From contig NZ_OBEA01000001.1 of assembly GCF_900215355.1 (NCBI RefSeq), positions 62,001-126,000 on the forward strand: DNA of 64,000 nucleotides, written 5' to 3'. Numbering within the stretch: position 1 is the first letter of the stretch; every line of letters begins with the position of its first letter. A model generated the notes under the pieces. The model did no database searches. It worked only from the letters and a program-made list of their open reading frames with translations, and was not told the origin of the DNA. Of this stretch, positions 1 through 8,784 are shown in pieces. Origin of the DNA: Pseudooceanicola antarcticus. Lineage in GTDB: Bacteria; Pseudomonadota; Alphaproteobacteria; Rhodobacterales; Rhodobacteraceae. A program made the translations under genes and the position numbers.

Positions 1-119
1 TCGGAGACGAACAAGTAGGTCGGGTCGCCCCCGATCTGCAACGAGATGAAACTGATCATGGTCACGCCGATGATCACGATGGCGCTCTGCAATAGGCGCC
101 GAACAAGGAAAGTCCACAT
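1..119 (-). CDS. ABC transporter permease (DppB-like), N-terminal fragment
   Basis: The first 39 residues of a membrane protein, running leftward off the window edge. It starts MWTFLVRRLLQSAIVIIGVT, with two arginines before a long hydrophobic segment, then GGDPT. This is the typical start of the first permease (DppB/OppB type) of peptide ABC importers. An AGGGGA ribosome-binding site lies just upstream of the ATG. It is transcribed away from the ATPase and binding-protein genes of the same apparent importer, so the permeases form a divergent arm. Only the N-terminus is visible, so the family call rests on this motif and on the neighbours. Confidence 0.75.
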   Translation of the reverse strand, partial: MWTFLVRRLLQSAIVIIGVTMISFISLQIGGDPTYLFVS

Positions 120-249
120 CTGAGTCCCCTAGGTCCGGCTGGAATGGAAAGGCGCGCTGGTACGGGCAGGCTGCTCGGGTCGGCTGGTCATTCTTTAGGT
201 CTCCGCTGCTATTAGCGTCGTGTTCTTGGCTTTCGGGGACGCGATCCGC

Positions 250-300
250 TTGACAAGGCTTAGATCGTCGCCTCAAGGTAGTCTATATATTGTCGACAGT
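250..300 (+). promoter_or_regulatory. Candidate promoter/operator of the importer (TTGACA and TGTCGACA dyad)
   Basis: In the divergent gap between the permease fragment and the first ATPase gene there is TTGACA at 250-255 and a palindromic core TGTCGACA at 291-298, preceded by TATATAT. The same pair, with TTGACA beginning exactly 40 bases before TTGTCGACA, recurs upstream of the GntR gene at 2520-2569. Short palindromes of this kind are typical of GntR/FCD regulators. I infer that the GntR protein encoded at 2734 binds both sites. Confidence 0.45.
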
Positions 301-366
301 AGACCACCAAGAAATCTCGTCGTCAACCTGACGCAAGGCTGCATAACTGCCGAAAAACAAGGCGAT

Positions 367-1482
367 ATGGTGCAGAAGCGGCGATCGGGCACGGCAGGAG
401 AAACAAGCACGGAGAACGCCCAGGAAATGCCAGCCGCACTAATAGACAGCATTCCGGCAACGGCAAGGCCCGCCGAGGCCAGAACCCTGCTACGCGTCAA
501 GGACCTTCAGACGACGTTCCGCACCGGCGGAAATTCGAGCGTCCGCGCGGTCGACGGAGTCAGTTTTGACCTCGACCCCGGAGAGACGCTCGCCATCGTG
601 GGAGAGTCGGGGTCCGGCAAATCCGTGACCAGCCTCTCGCTCATGGGCCTGCTGCCGAAGGACACCGGCTCCGTCACCGGCGGCAGCATGCGCCTGAACG
701 GCTTTGAGATGCGCGGCTTCAGCGAGGAAGAGATGCGCGCCGTGCGCGGCAAGCAGATCGGCATGATCTTCCAGGAACCGATGACCTCGCTGAACCCGGT
801 GAAGACCGTCGGCTGGCAGATCATGGAAATGGTCATGCACCACGAGAAACTCTCGCGGCGGGCTGCCTATCGCCGCGCCATCGAGATGCTGGACCTCGTC
901 GGCATCCCCGAACCGGCGCGCCGCGTGGACAACTATCCCCACCAGATGTCCGGCGGCATGCGCCAGCGCGCGATGATCGCGATGGCCCTGTCCTGCGAAC
1001 CCCGCATCCTGATCGCGGACGAGCCGACAACGGCGCTGGACGTGACCATCCAGGCGCAGATGCTGGAACTGATGAAGGACCTGCAGGACCGCATGGGGAT
1101 GGCGATCATCTTCATTACCCATGACCTTGGCGTGGTGGCCGAAGTCGCCGACCGGGTCGTGGTCATGTACGCCGGCCAGGTCGTAGAAAGTGGCGAGGTC
1201 GAGCAGATCTTCGAGGCCCCGCGCATGCCCTACACGGCCGGTCTGATGAACTCGATCCCGCGAATCGGTGCGTCGCGGCGCAAGGAACGGCTAAGGGCGA
1301 TCCCCGGAACCGTGCCGCCGCTGTCGGACCTGCCTCATGGCTGCCGGTTCAACCCGCGCTGCGCCCATGCCACCGAGCTGTGCCGCGCGACGCCCCCCGC
1401 CCTGGAAGAGGTCGGCCCCGGCCATGCCGTCCGCTGCGCCCGCTGGCGCGACATCACCCTCGACATCATGGACACAGAATGA
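367..1482 (+). CDS. Peptide ABC transporter ATP-binding protein (DppD/OppD family)
   Basis: Cytoplasmic ATPase subunit of a dipeptide/oligopeptide importer. It shows Walker A GESGSGKS, signature SGGMRQR, Walker [13 protein letters not shown] and the switch histidine in FITHDLGVV. The C-terminus has the oligopeptide-transporter extension with cysteine-bearing [10 protein letters not shown], which in this family often carries an iron-sulfur cluster. The ATG at 367 (371 aa) has AAGG four bases upstream. An ATG at 427 (351 aa) is closer to the usual family length, and an upstream GTG at 220 is unlikely because it would read through the operator. The stop overlaps the next ATPase gene as ATGA, so the two are translationally coupled. 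Substrate is unknown. Confidence 0.9.
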   Translation: MVQKRRSGTAGETSTENAQEMPAALIDSIPATARPAEARTLLRVKDLQTTFRTGGNSSVRAVDGVSFDLDPGETLAIVGESGSGKSVTSLSLMGLLPKDTGSVTGGSMRLNGFEMRGFSEEEMRAVRGKQIGMIFQEPMTSLNPVKTVGWQIMEMVMHHEKLSRRAAYRRAIEMLDLVGIPEPARRVDNYPHQMSGGMRQRAMIAMALSCEPRILIADEPTTALDVTIQAQMLELMKDLQDRMGMAIIFITHDLGVVAEVADRVVVMYAGQVVESGEVEQIFEAPRMPYTAGLMNSIPRIGASRRKERLRAIPGTVPPLSDLPHGCRFNPRCAHATELCRATPPALEEVGPGHAVRCARWRDITLDIMDTE

Positions 1483-2447
1483 CGACGCCCCTGCTTCAGG
1501 TCTCGAACCTGCGAAAGACCTTCCCCATTCCCGGCGGCCTGCTTGGCCGGATCAAGGCCGAGGTGAACGCCGTCAACGATGTCTCCTTCGATGTCGCCCG
1601 CGGCGAGGTCGTCGGCCTCGTCGGAGAAAGCGGCTCTGGCAAGACGACGGTCGGCCGCACGCTGCTGCGGCTGGAAGAGGCGACCTCGGGCACGGTGAAC
1701 TTCGACGGCACATCCGTGCTTGATCTGCCGCCAGAGAAGCTGCGCAGTTTCCGCAAGCAGATGCAGATCATCTTCCAAGACCCCTATGCCAGCCTGAACC
1801 CGCGCGAAAAGGTGCGCGACATCCTGTCTCATCCCCTGAAACTGCACGGCATCGGCAGCCGCGAGGACCGGACGGATCGCGTCGTCTCGCTGCTCGAGAA
1901 GGTCGGCCTTGGCGCCGATCAGCTGGATCGCTTTCCGCATGAATTCTCGGGCGGTCAACGTCAGCGAATCGGGATCGCCCGCGCCCTTGCCGTCGAGCCG
2001 CAGTTCATCGTGGCGGACGAGCCGGTCTCGGCGCTCGACGTGTCGATCCAGGCCCAGGTGATCAACCTCCTCGAGGATCTCTGCCAGGACCTGGGACTGA
2101 CCATGCTCTTCATTGCCCACGACCTGGGCGTGGTCGAGCATTTCTGCGACCGGGTCATCGTCATGTACCTGGGCCGGGTGGTCGAGATGGGGCGGTCGGT
2201 CGACCTCTATTCCAACCCCAACCACCCTTATACGCAAGCGCTTCTGTCCGCGGTGCCCCAGCCGAAGCCCGGACGGCGCAAGGACCGAATCGTGTTGAAG
2301 GGCGACATCCCCAGCCCCATCAATCCGCCTTCGGGCTGTGTCTTCCGCACGCGCTGCCCCCTCGCGGACGCCGAATGCGCCAAGGTCGTGCCCGTCCTCA
2401 AGGACCTGGGCAACGGGCACAAGAGCGCCTGCATCAAGACCACCTGA
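1479..2447 (+). CDS. Peptide ABC transporter ATP-binding protein (DppF/OppF family)
   Basis: Second ATPase of the same importer, 322 aa, expected to pair with the upstream DppD-like subunit under the permeases. Motifs are Walker A GESGSGKT, signature [15 protein letters not shown], Walker B FIVADEPVSALD and switch IAHDLGVV. The C-terminal oligopeptide-transporter domain has GCVFRTRCPLADAEC. The ATG overlaps the stop of the previous gene by four bases, which fixes the start and rules out the longer in-frame version. It is followed by 286 bases of regulatory DNA before the GntR gene. Confidence 0.92.
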   Translation: MTTPLLQVSNLRKTFPIPGGLLGRIKAEVNAVNDVSFDVARGEVVGLVGESGSGKTTVGRTLLRLEEATSGTVNFDGTSVLDLPPEKLRSFRKQMQIIFQDPYASLNPREKVRDILSHPLKLHGIGSREDRTDRVVSLLEKVGLGADQLDRFPHEFSGGQRQRIGIARALAVEPQFIVADEPVSALDVSIQAQVINLLEDLCQDLGLTMLFIAHDLGVVEHFCDRVIVMYLGRVVEMGRSVDLYSNPNHPYTQALLSAVPQPKPGRRKDRIVLKGDIPSPINPPSGCVFRTRCPLADAECAKVVPVLKDLGNGHKSACIKTT

Positions 2448-2519
2448 AACCACCGGCATAGCAGCGCCCGCGAAATGGGCAGCTGCGCCGGATCCTTCTC
2501 CCCCAGATGACCAACGGAC

Positions 2520-2569
2520 TTGACAGACAAGCCCTACATTCACATTGTCAACTTATGGATTGTCGACAA
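2520..2569 (+). promoter_or_regulatory. Candidate GntR operator/promoter (TTGACA and perfect TTGTCGACAA)
   Basis: The 286-base gap before the GntR gene carries TTGACA at 2520-2525, a half-like site ATTGTCAAC at 2544-2552 and a perfect 10-bp palindrome TTGTCGACAA at 2560-2569. The TTGACA-to-palindrome spacing of 40 matches the site upstream of the ATPase gene. This suggests autoregulation and joint control of the transporter by the GntR protein. The assignment is inferred from position and symmetry. Confidence 0.5.
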
Positions 2570-2733
2570 CATTCAGATTACAACCCTTCGCGCGCCCTCT
2601 CGCGCAGTGTCTATTGTCTTCAATCGGCAACCATAATGTCTATCATCCTTGCTTTCGGGACCGGTCATGGTCTTAAGGATGCCACCCGCGCTACGATCGC
2701 GGCTCTGACACCGTTGAAAAAAAGGAATTCGAG

Positions 2734-3429
2734 ATGACCCAAGCAGACCCCGCCCCCGCGGCCACCCCTCTTCAGGATATCGGACCGATCGAAAACGTGC
2801 CGCTGCGCGTCCAGGTCGCCACCCGCCTGCGCGCTGCGATCGTCAGCGGCCGCCTTCGGCCGGGAGAGCCGCTGATCGAAACCGCGCTGGCGCAACAGAT
2901 GAACGTGTCCCGTGCCCCGATCCGCGAAGCGATCCAGATCCTCGAGAATGACGGGCTGGTCGAAACCATCGCCTACAAGGGCAAACGCGTTAAGCCGCTG
3001 ACCGCCCGCGAAGTCGAAGAGATCTACAGCCTGCGCGAAGCCTTCGAGGTGATGGCCGTGCGCCGGATCATCGAACGCGGGACCTCCGTGGCGCCGCTGC
3101 GCGCCCAATGCGATGCGATGCTGGCCGCCGCCAAGGCCGACGACCTGGAAGCGCTCGTGGCCGCCGACGAAGCCTTCCACCACACCCTGATCCAGATCGC
3201 CGACCACGAACTGCTGCTGGCGTCCTGGAAGAACCTCTACCTGCGCATCCACCAGATCATGGCGCTGCGGAACCGCGAGCGGCCCAAGCTCCAGGAAGTC
3301 GCAGGCAACCACCCGCCCATCGTCGATGCGCTGGAAGCCAAGGACATGGACCGCGCCGTCGCGCTGATCTCGGCGCATACCCGCAACCTGAACGAAATCG
3401 ATCCCGAGACGATCGCCACGACACCCTGA
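2734..3429 (+). CDS. GntR family transcriptional regulator, FCD domain
   Basis: A 231-residue DNA-binding regulator. Residues about 23-85 form the winged helix, seen in ALAQQMNVSRAPIREAIQIL followed by DGLVE and a GKRV wing. Residues about 95-220 form an FCD ligand domain with the metal-site pattern of histidines (EAFHHTL, LYLRIHQ, ISAHTRN). FCD regulators usually respond to organic acids or sugar acids. The gene lies between the ATPase and solute-binding genes of the importer, so it probably controls that transporter. AAGGA lies nine bases before the ATG. Two palindromes of matching sequence upstream are candidate operators. Confidence 0.92.
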   Translation: MTQADPAPAATPLQDIGPIENVPLRVQVATRLRAAIVSGRLRPGEPLIETALAQQMNVSRAPIREAIQILENDGLVETIAYKGKRVKPLTAREVEEIYSLREAFEVMAVRRIIERGTSVAPLRAQCDAMLAAAKADDLEALVAADEAFHHTLIQIADHELLLASWKNLYLRIHQIMALRNRERPKLQEVAGNHPPIVDALEAKDMDRAVALISAHTRNLNEIDPETIATTP

Positions 3430-3536
3430 ATTCCGGCCCCGTCCCGCTCCTGAGGCGGGTGCCGGTGATCGGTCGACTGTTCCTCAGAAAGAAATCAGCG
3501 ACCGCCCCAACCACCAACAGGAAAAGGACTCAGTTG

Positions 3537-5093
3537 ATGTTTATCCGAAATACGCTGACCGGCTTGGGCATAGCCGGCGTGCTGCTGAGCAGCACCGCCG
3601 CCATGGCCGCCCCGGCAGATGACACCATCATCGTCGGCCTGAGCGCCGACATCACCACCATGGACCCTGCCGCGATCTCGTCGCGCGACAACTCCAACGT
3701 GGCCCGCCACGTCTTCGGCACGCTCTTCACGATCGACGGCGAAGGCAAGGAACAGCCTGACCTGGCCGAAAGCTACGACGTTTCCGAAGACGGGCTGACC
3801 TACACCTACACCCTCAAGGAAGGCCTGACCTGCCATGATGGCGAAGCGCTGACCGCCGAGGACGTCGCCTACTCCTTCAACCGCGCGAAAGACCCCGAGA
3901 ACGGCTTCACCGGCAACACCCCCGGCTTCGTCTTCTCGTCCATCGCCTTCGAGAGCGCAGAAGCCACCGGCGAGCTGACCGTCGACATCAACCTCGTCGC
4001 ACCGAACCCGATCGCCTTCGGCCTGATCGACGAGGTCTTCATTCACTGCAAGGACAGCTATGAAGCCATGACCCTGGACGAAGCCTCGTCCAATCCCATC
4101 GGGTCCGGCCCCTACAAGATGGCCGAGTGGATTCGCGGCTCCGAGATCAACATGGACCGTGTCGATCCCGAAGCGGGCTTCGAGCACATCAAGTGGCGCA
4201 TCATCCCCGAGGCCTCGACCCGTTCGGCAGAACTGATCGCGGGCAACGTCGACATCATCACCAATGTCGCCCCCGACCAGATGGAAGCCATCAACAGCCG
4301 CGGCAATGCCGAGGTCGACCCCGTCCAGGGCACCCGCCGCATGTACGTGGGCTTCAACCTCTCCGATGCGATGGCCGAACAGCCCGGCGGCGACGCGATC
4401 CAGGATCCGATGGTCCGCCGCGCCCTGCAATACGCGGTCGACGTGCCGACGATCTGCAAGCAGCTGCTGAACTTCGAATGCGAGCGGATGACCGGCATCG
4501 TCAACCCGCCCAATGCCAACCAGGACCTCGAACCCTATCCCTACGACCCCGCCAAGGCCGAAGAGATGCTGGACGAAGCCGGCTGGCCGCGTGGCGATGA
4601 CGGCACCCGCTTCCCGATCCGCTTCCAGGCAGGTCCGGGCCGCTACCTGAACGACGCCAGCGTCATTCAGGCGATCGCCCAGTACCTCGGCGATGTCGGC
4701 CTCGACGTCGAACTGGACATCATGGAATGGTCCAGCGTCTACATCCCGCTCATCCGTGAACGGAATGCCGGTCCGCTCTACTTCATCGGTTCGGGCGGCG
4801 CGCTGTGGTCCCCGCTCTACGACATGGCTGACCTCTCGGCCGTCGACGCAGGCACCAACTACACCCATTGGGACGACCCGCGCTGGTTCGACCGCTGGGA
4901 TGACCTGAACGGTGCCGAAACCGAGGAAGAGCGCCGCGTGATCATCGACGAGATGCTCGAGGTCTTCTACGAAGACGGCCCCTGGCTGCACCTCTACTTC
5001 CAGCCCGACTTCTACGGCGTCAGCAAGCGTCTCGACTGGACCCCGCGTCCGGACGAGAAGGTCTACCTGTGGAACGCAGGCCTGGCGGACTGA
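3537..5093 (+). CDS. ABC transporter substrate-binding protein, family 5 (DppA-like)
   Basis: Periplasmic peptide/nickel-type binding protein, 518 aa. It has a signal peptide (MFIRNTLTGLGIAGVLLSS, cleavage near AMAA-APADD) and the family-5 pattern TMDPAAISSRDNSN, then HDGEALTAEDVAYSFNRAKD and IGSGPYKM. It should capture the substrate for the divergent permeases and the upstream ATPases. Start chosen at the ATG with AAAAGGAC upstream; the longer open frame begins inside the GntR gene and is rejected. It is followed by a strong terminator. The ligand cannot be read from the sequence. Confidence 0.92.
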   Translation: MFIRNTLTGLGIAGVLLSSTAAMAAPADDTIIVGLSADITTMDPAAISSRDNSNVARHVFGTLFTIDGEGKEQPDLAESYDVSEDGLTYTYTLKEGLTCHDGEALTAEDVAYSFNRAKDPENGFTGNTPGFVFSSIAFESAEATGELTVDINLVAPNPIAFGLIDEVFIHCKDSYEAMTLDEASSNPIGSGPYKMAEWIRGSEINMDRVDPEAGFEHIKWRIIPEASTRSAELIAGNVDIITNVAPDQMEAINSRGNAEVDPVQGTRRMYVGFNLSDAMAEQPGGDAIQDPMVRRALQYAVDVPTICKQLLNFECERMTGIVNPPNANQDLEPYPYDPAKAEEMLDEAGWPRGDDGTRFPIRFQAGPGRYLNDASVIQAIAQYLGDVGLDVELDIMEWSSVYIPLIRERNAGPLYFIGSGGALWSPLYDMADLSAVDAGTNYTHWDDPRWFDRWDDLNGAETEEERRVIIDEMLEVFYEDGPWLHLYFQPDFYGVSKRLDWTPRPDEKVYLWNAGLAD

Positions 5094-5119
5094 TCCGACA
5101 ACTTCTCCCATCCCTAACT

Positions 5120-5149
5120 GGCCCGCCCTCCCCGAGGGTGGGCCTTTTT
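5120..5149 (+). terminator. Rho-independent terminator after the binding-protein gene
   Basis: An 11-bp GC stem (5120-5130 pairing with 5134-5144, one G-U pair) is followed directly by TTTTT. It lies 26 bases after the binding-protein stop codon. Confidence 0.9.
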
Positions 5150-5282
5150 CATGCTCCGGACCCGAAGCCAAGCATGGTGTGACGGACAACGGTACGACCT
5201 GCGCCGGGGCGTTCCCCCAAGGCGCAGGGTCATGACGGGGCACAGCCCTGTTGCACGGAATTGCCGAACCGGGCGCGCGGCC

Positions 5283-5891
5283 TCAGCCGGCGCGGCGCAG
5301 CGCGGCGGTCAGCTTGCTCACATCGCCCCGCTGGGCATCCAGCATGGCGCCGATCTCGGCCCGCTCGGTGGCCAGCATCGAGACCCCCTCGATCACCATC
5401 TCGTAGAACAGCATCGCACCGCTGCGGTCGGTGACCAGGAAATCCACGTCGAAGGGGGCCTGGCCGCGCAGCTCGAAGACCGTCTGGACGATATAGCGAT
5501 CCTTGTAGGGCTTGGCGCCGGTCACCCGGATTTCTGAGCCCAGGAACTCGCGGAAGCGCTTGCCGTACTTGCGCGCCACATAGCCCGCGAAAGCATCGGT
5601 ATAGGCTGCCAGCTGCGCCGAAGAGACCTCTCGCGCGGCCGGGCCGAGGCAGGAGCGCGCGATGGTCGGAACATCGGCGTAGCGACGCAGCATGGTCTCG
5701 AACTGGGCGATCATCTGCGCCTCGGGGCGGCCCGAGTTGATCACCTGGTTGATCTCTTTCACCACCTTGTCGACCAGCGCGGTGGCCGCAGAGGCCGAGA
5801 TGGCGCGGGCCTGTGGCACCGGCAGCATCAGCGTGGCGGCCAGCCCGCCGAGTCCGGCGAGGACCGCGCGGCGGGAAAGCCTATTCGGCAT
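5283..5891 (-). CDS. MlaC-type phospholipid-binding protein (toluene-tolerance family)
   Basis: Periplasmic shuttle of the Mla pathway, which carries phospholipids between the outer-membrane MlaA complex and the inner-membrane MlaFED importer. The predicted 202-residue protein begins MPNRLSRRAVLAGLGG, a twin-arginine-like SRR-A-V-L signal ending near PQARA. The mature part has the family pattern (LVDKVVKEINQVI, FETMLRRYADVPTIARSCLG, GKRFREF, VDFLVTDRSG, DVSKLTAALR). The start at 5891 overlaps the mlaA stop by 11 bases; an in-frame ATG at 5912 is also possible. No mlaFED genes are in the window. Confidence 0.85.
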   Translation of the reverse strand: MPNRLSRRAVLAGLGGLAATLMLPVPQARAISASAATALVDKVVKEINQVINSGRPEAQMIAQFETMLRRYADVPTIARSCLGPAAREVSSAQLAAYTDAFAGYVARKYGKRFREFLGSEIRVTGAKPYKDRYIVQTVFELRGQAPFDVDFLVTDRSGAMLFYEMVIEGVSMLATERAEIGAMLDAQRGDVSKLTAALRRAG

Positions 5892-6684
5892 AGGGATCGA
5901 TATACGGGTCATTGGCGTCCGCCCCGGTGTCTCCATAAGGGTCCAGATAGGCATCCCCGCCGTCGTCGCCAAGAGCATGGCGCCGGCTCTGCAGGTAGAT
6001 CAGCCGCAGCTGCGCATAGCTGTCGGCGGAATCATAGAGCACCGAATCCACCGTCTGGCGTCGGTAGCCGCGCTCTCCGACCCCATGGGCGACGGCGCTG
6101 CCCCATTTCAGGCCGCGCTCGGAGCGGTCCATCAGCGGATCCAGTGGATTGGTGAAGAGATCGACGATGCGCCCCGCCGAGGCGCGCTCGGTCGAGGGAC
6201 CGATCACCGGCATCTCCAGGTAGGCGCCCTCGGGCACGCCCCAGACCGCCAGTGTTTCTCCGAAATCCGTGGTGCGGGGGGCGATGCCGAAGGCATCTGC
6301 GGCATCGATCAGCCCGCCCACCCCGATGGTCGAGTTCATCACGAAGCGCACCGTATTGACGCCCGCATCCTTCAGCCGCCCTTGCAGCAGGTTGTTCACC
6401 ACGTCCGAGGGGGTGCCCAGGTTGCGAGAGAAATTGCCGACCAGGTCATTGACCGGCTGCGGCACCACCGCCGCATAGACCGTGCCCGCAGGCCGCAGCA
6501 CCGCGCGGTCGAGCGCCACGTTCAGCTCATGCACCTGCCGGTTGCGCGCCTCGTAGGGATCGAAGGGCTGATCGGCGCGGCTGACCTCGCCAGGAGCGGG
6601 GGTCGTACAGGCACCGGCAAGCGCAACCAGTCCCACGAGCGCAACCCGGCGCAGGGCGGCAGGAATGAAGGAAAGCGAGGTCAT
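5881..6684 (-). CDS. mlaA: MlaA/VacJ family outer-membrane lipoprotein
   Basis: Outer-membrane component that removes mislocalised phospholipid from the outer leaflet. The 267-residue protein starts with a signal peptide ending in the lipobox LAGAC. It then has FDPYEARNRQVHELNVALDR, GNFSRNLGTPSDVVNNLLQG, the NSTIGVGGLIDAAD block and DFGETLAVWGVPEGAYLEMP, all characteristic of VacJ. The ATG at 6684 directly precedes the signal peptide, and the upstream in-frame codons are not typical coding. It overlaps the following mlaC gene, giving a two-gene operon. The tail is rich in D, P and Y. Confidence 0.93.
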   Translation of the reverse strand: MTSLSFIPAALRRVALVGLVALAGACTTPAPGEVSRADQPFDPYEARNRQVHELNVALDRAVLRPAGTVYAAVVPQPVNDLVGNFSRNLGTPSDVVNNLLQGRLKDAGVNTVRFVMNSTIGVGGLIDAADAFGIAPRTTDFGETLAVWGVPEGAYLEMPVIGPSTERASAGRIVDLFTNPLDPLMDRSERGLKWGSAVAHGVGERGYRRQTVDSVLYDSADSYAQLRLIYLQSRRHALGDDGGDAYLDPYGDTGADANDPYIDPYAE

Positions 6685-6951
6685 GGCGAACTTTCTTTCG
6701 GGTCGGAGACAAAGAGCAAGAGCTGTCTCCACCTGAGTGGGTCCGCACCATCATGCCCTTTGGCCTTTATCTATTCCTTAATGGCAACCGTGCCATAGCA
6801 GGCAAGCCCTGCCCTGCCCTTTGTGGCCAAGAAGCGACAACCTGCCGCTGGGAAAGTTGCATCGGGCAACAGGCACCGGGAAAGCCCCGCGCTTGCGGGA
6901 CGCAATTTCCGCAAATGGGGAATCACCCGCCCCGCGCGGGAAGGAGTGCAC

Positions 6952-8784
6952 GTGTCCGAACCGCCGCGGGATCAGGAGAGGGAACGCAACGGGCCTGGCC
7001 CCGGCACGGGCTCCACCCGAGGACAGGGGGCACACGCCCCGCGCCTCCGTACCAGGGGGCCCGCGCCACAGGCCGGAGTGGCAGAGCTGCGCGCCGCGCG
7101 GATCGAAAGCCGAGGTCTCTACTGGCTGGCGGCGCTCTTCTCGATCTTCTCGAACCTGCTGGTGCTGACGGGTCCGCTCTACATGCTGCTGGTCTATGAC
7201 CGGGTGCTCAGCTCGCGCTCTGTCGAGACGCTGATCGCGCTGACCCTGCTGGTCGCGTTTCTCTTTGCCATGATGGGGCTTCTGGACGGGGCCCGCGCCC
7301 GGCTGCTGTCGCGGATCGGCGCGCGTTTCCAGGAGCGGCTGGACCGACGGGTCTACGAGGCCGCGCTCCGCCAGAGCTCTGACGCCAAACCCGGCGGCGA
7401 GACGGCCCTGCAGGATCTCGAGGCAATTCGCGCCGTGCTGGGCTCTGCGGTGCCGGGGGCACTGGCAGATCTGCCCTGGGTGCCTGTCTTCCTTGCCGGG
7501 CTGGCGCTGTTTCACCCCGCGCTCGGGCTGCTGGCGCTCTCGGGCGGGGCCGCGCTGGTGGCGCTGGCCGCCATCGGGCAGGCCCTGGGGCGGGGACGGC
7601 TGGCGCAGGGCTACGCCAGCGCCTTCGCCGCCCGGCAACAGGCCGACCAGATCCGCGCCGAGGCCGGGGTGGTGCGCGCCATGGGCATGGGTCCGGCCAC
7701 CTTCCGCCGCTGGCAACATGCCCGGCGCGACGCGCTGGAAGCGCTGACCGGCGCCACCGATGCGACCTCTGCGCTGACGGCGCTCAGCCGGGCGCTGCGG
7801 CTCTTCCTGCAATCGGCGATGCTGGGCCTCGGTGCCTGGCTGGTCCTGCACGAGGCGCTCTCTCCGGGGGCGATGATCGCCGGATCGGTGCTGATGGGTC
7901 GCGCCCTGGCCCCGGTCGAGCTGCTGATCGGCAACTGGCCCCTGCTCTCCCGCGCCCGGCGCGGCTGGCAGGCCCTGGCCCGGCTGCTGGAGGCGCAGCC
8001 GGAACTGCCGCGGCGTACCACCCTGCCCCGCCCCGCCGCCAAGCTGGAGGTGCAACAGGCCAGCGTCGTCCCGCCTGGCGAAAGCCTTGCCGCGCTGCGC
8101 ATGGTCACCTTCAGCCTCGCCCCGGGACAGGCTTGCGGCGTCATCGGCCCCTCGGGCGCAGGCAAGTCGACCCTGGCGCGCACCCTGACCAATGCCTGGC
8201 CCTGCGCCGGTGGCGCGATCCGGCTCGATGGCGCGACGCTCGACCAATACGATCCCGAAGAGCTGGGCCGCCTGATCGGCTACCTGCCGCAGCGGGTCGA
8301 GCTCTTCGAGGGCACCATCGCCGAGAACATCGCCCGGCTGGCCGAACGCCCCGACGACGCCCAGGTCGTCGCCGCCGCCCGCCGCGCCGATGCCCACGAG
8401 ATGATCCTGAAGATGCCCGCAGGCTACGACACCCGCGTCAGCCCCCATGGCGGTCGGCTGTCCGGCGGGCAGATCCAGCGCATCGGCCTGGCCCGCGCGC
8501 TCTATGGCGATCCGGTGCTGCTGGTGCTGGACGAGCCCAACTCGAACCTCGACAACGAGGGCAGCCGGGCGCTGAACGCCGCGATCCGCGCGCTGCGCGA
8601 GGCAGGCGCCTCGGTGCTGATCATGGCGCATCGGCCGGCGGCCATCCAGGAATGCGATCTGCTGCTGATGCTGGATCACGGCCAGCGCGTGGCCTTCGGC
8701 CCCCGTGACGAGGTGCTGCGCCGCGTGGTGCAGAACCACGACCAGATCCGCAGCGCCAACGCCGGTGCCGGGGGCATAAGGTGA
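6952..8784 (+). CDS. Type I secretion system ABC permease/ATPase (PrtD/HlyB-like)
   Basis: Inner-membrane exporter subunit of a type I secretion system, about 610 aa. After a 50-residue polar, proline-rich N-terminus there are membrane segments (LYWLAALFSIFSNLLVLTGP, LIALTLLVAFLFAMMGLL, LGLLALSGGAALVALAAIG). The ATPase follows, with Walker A GPSGAGKST near residue 400, signature LSGGQIQRIGLARAL and Walker B LLVLDEPNSNLD near 525. There is no C39 peptidase domain, as expected for RTX-type exporters. The GTG start has AAGGAG five bases upstream. The stop overlaps the HlyD gene as GTGA. No secreted substrate gene is adjacent. Confidence 0.92.
   Translation: MSEPPRDQERERNGPGPGTGSTRGQGAHAPRLRTRGPAPQAGVAELRAARIESRGLYWLAALFSIFSNLLVLTGPLYMLLVYDRVLSSRSVETLIALTLLVAFLFAMMGLLDGARARLLSRIGARFQERLDRRVYEAALRQSSDAKPGGETALQDLEAIRAVLGSAVPGALADLPWVPVFLAGLALFHPALGLLALSGGAALVALAAIGQALGRGRLAQGYASAFAARQQADQIRAEAGVVRAMGMGPATFRRWQHARRDALEALTGATDATSALTALSRALRLFLQSAMLGLGAWLVLHEALSPGAMIAGSVLMGRALAPVELLIGNWPLLSRARRGWQALARLLEAQPELPRRTTLPRPAAKLEVQQASVVPPGESLAALRMVTFSLAPGQACGVIGPSGAGKSTLARTLTNAWPCAGGAIRLDGATLDQYDPEELGRLIGYLPQRVELFEGTIAENIARLAERPDDAQVVAAARRADAHEMILKMPAGYDTRVSPHGGRLSGGQIQRIGLARALYGDPVLLVLDEPNSNLDNEGSRALNAAIRALREAGASVLIMAHRPAAIQECDLLLMLDHGQRVAFGPRDEVLRRVVQNHDQIRSANAGAGGIR

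Noticed and set aside
3472-3477. GTCGAC in the gap between the GntR and binding-protein genes, as a possible third operator
   Set aside because: The flanking bases are not symmetric (GGTCGACT), so it does not match the TTGTCGACAA sites and may be chance.
3495-5243. Minus-strand open frame of 582 codons opposite the first binding protein
   Set aside because: Shadow of the binding-protein gene, whose signal peptide and family-5 motifs are clear on the other strand.
6778-8739. Minus-strand open frame of 653 codons opposite the type I exporter
   Set aside because: Shadow frame with histidine-, glutamine- and arginine-rich composition; the exporter on the plus strand has all ABC motifs.
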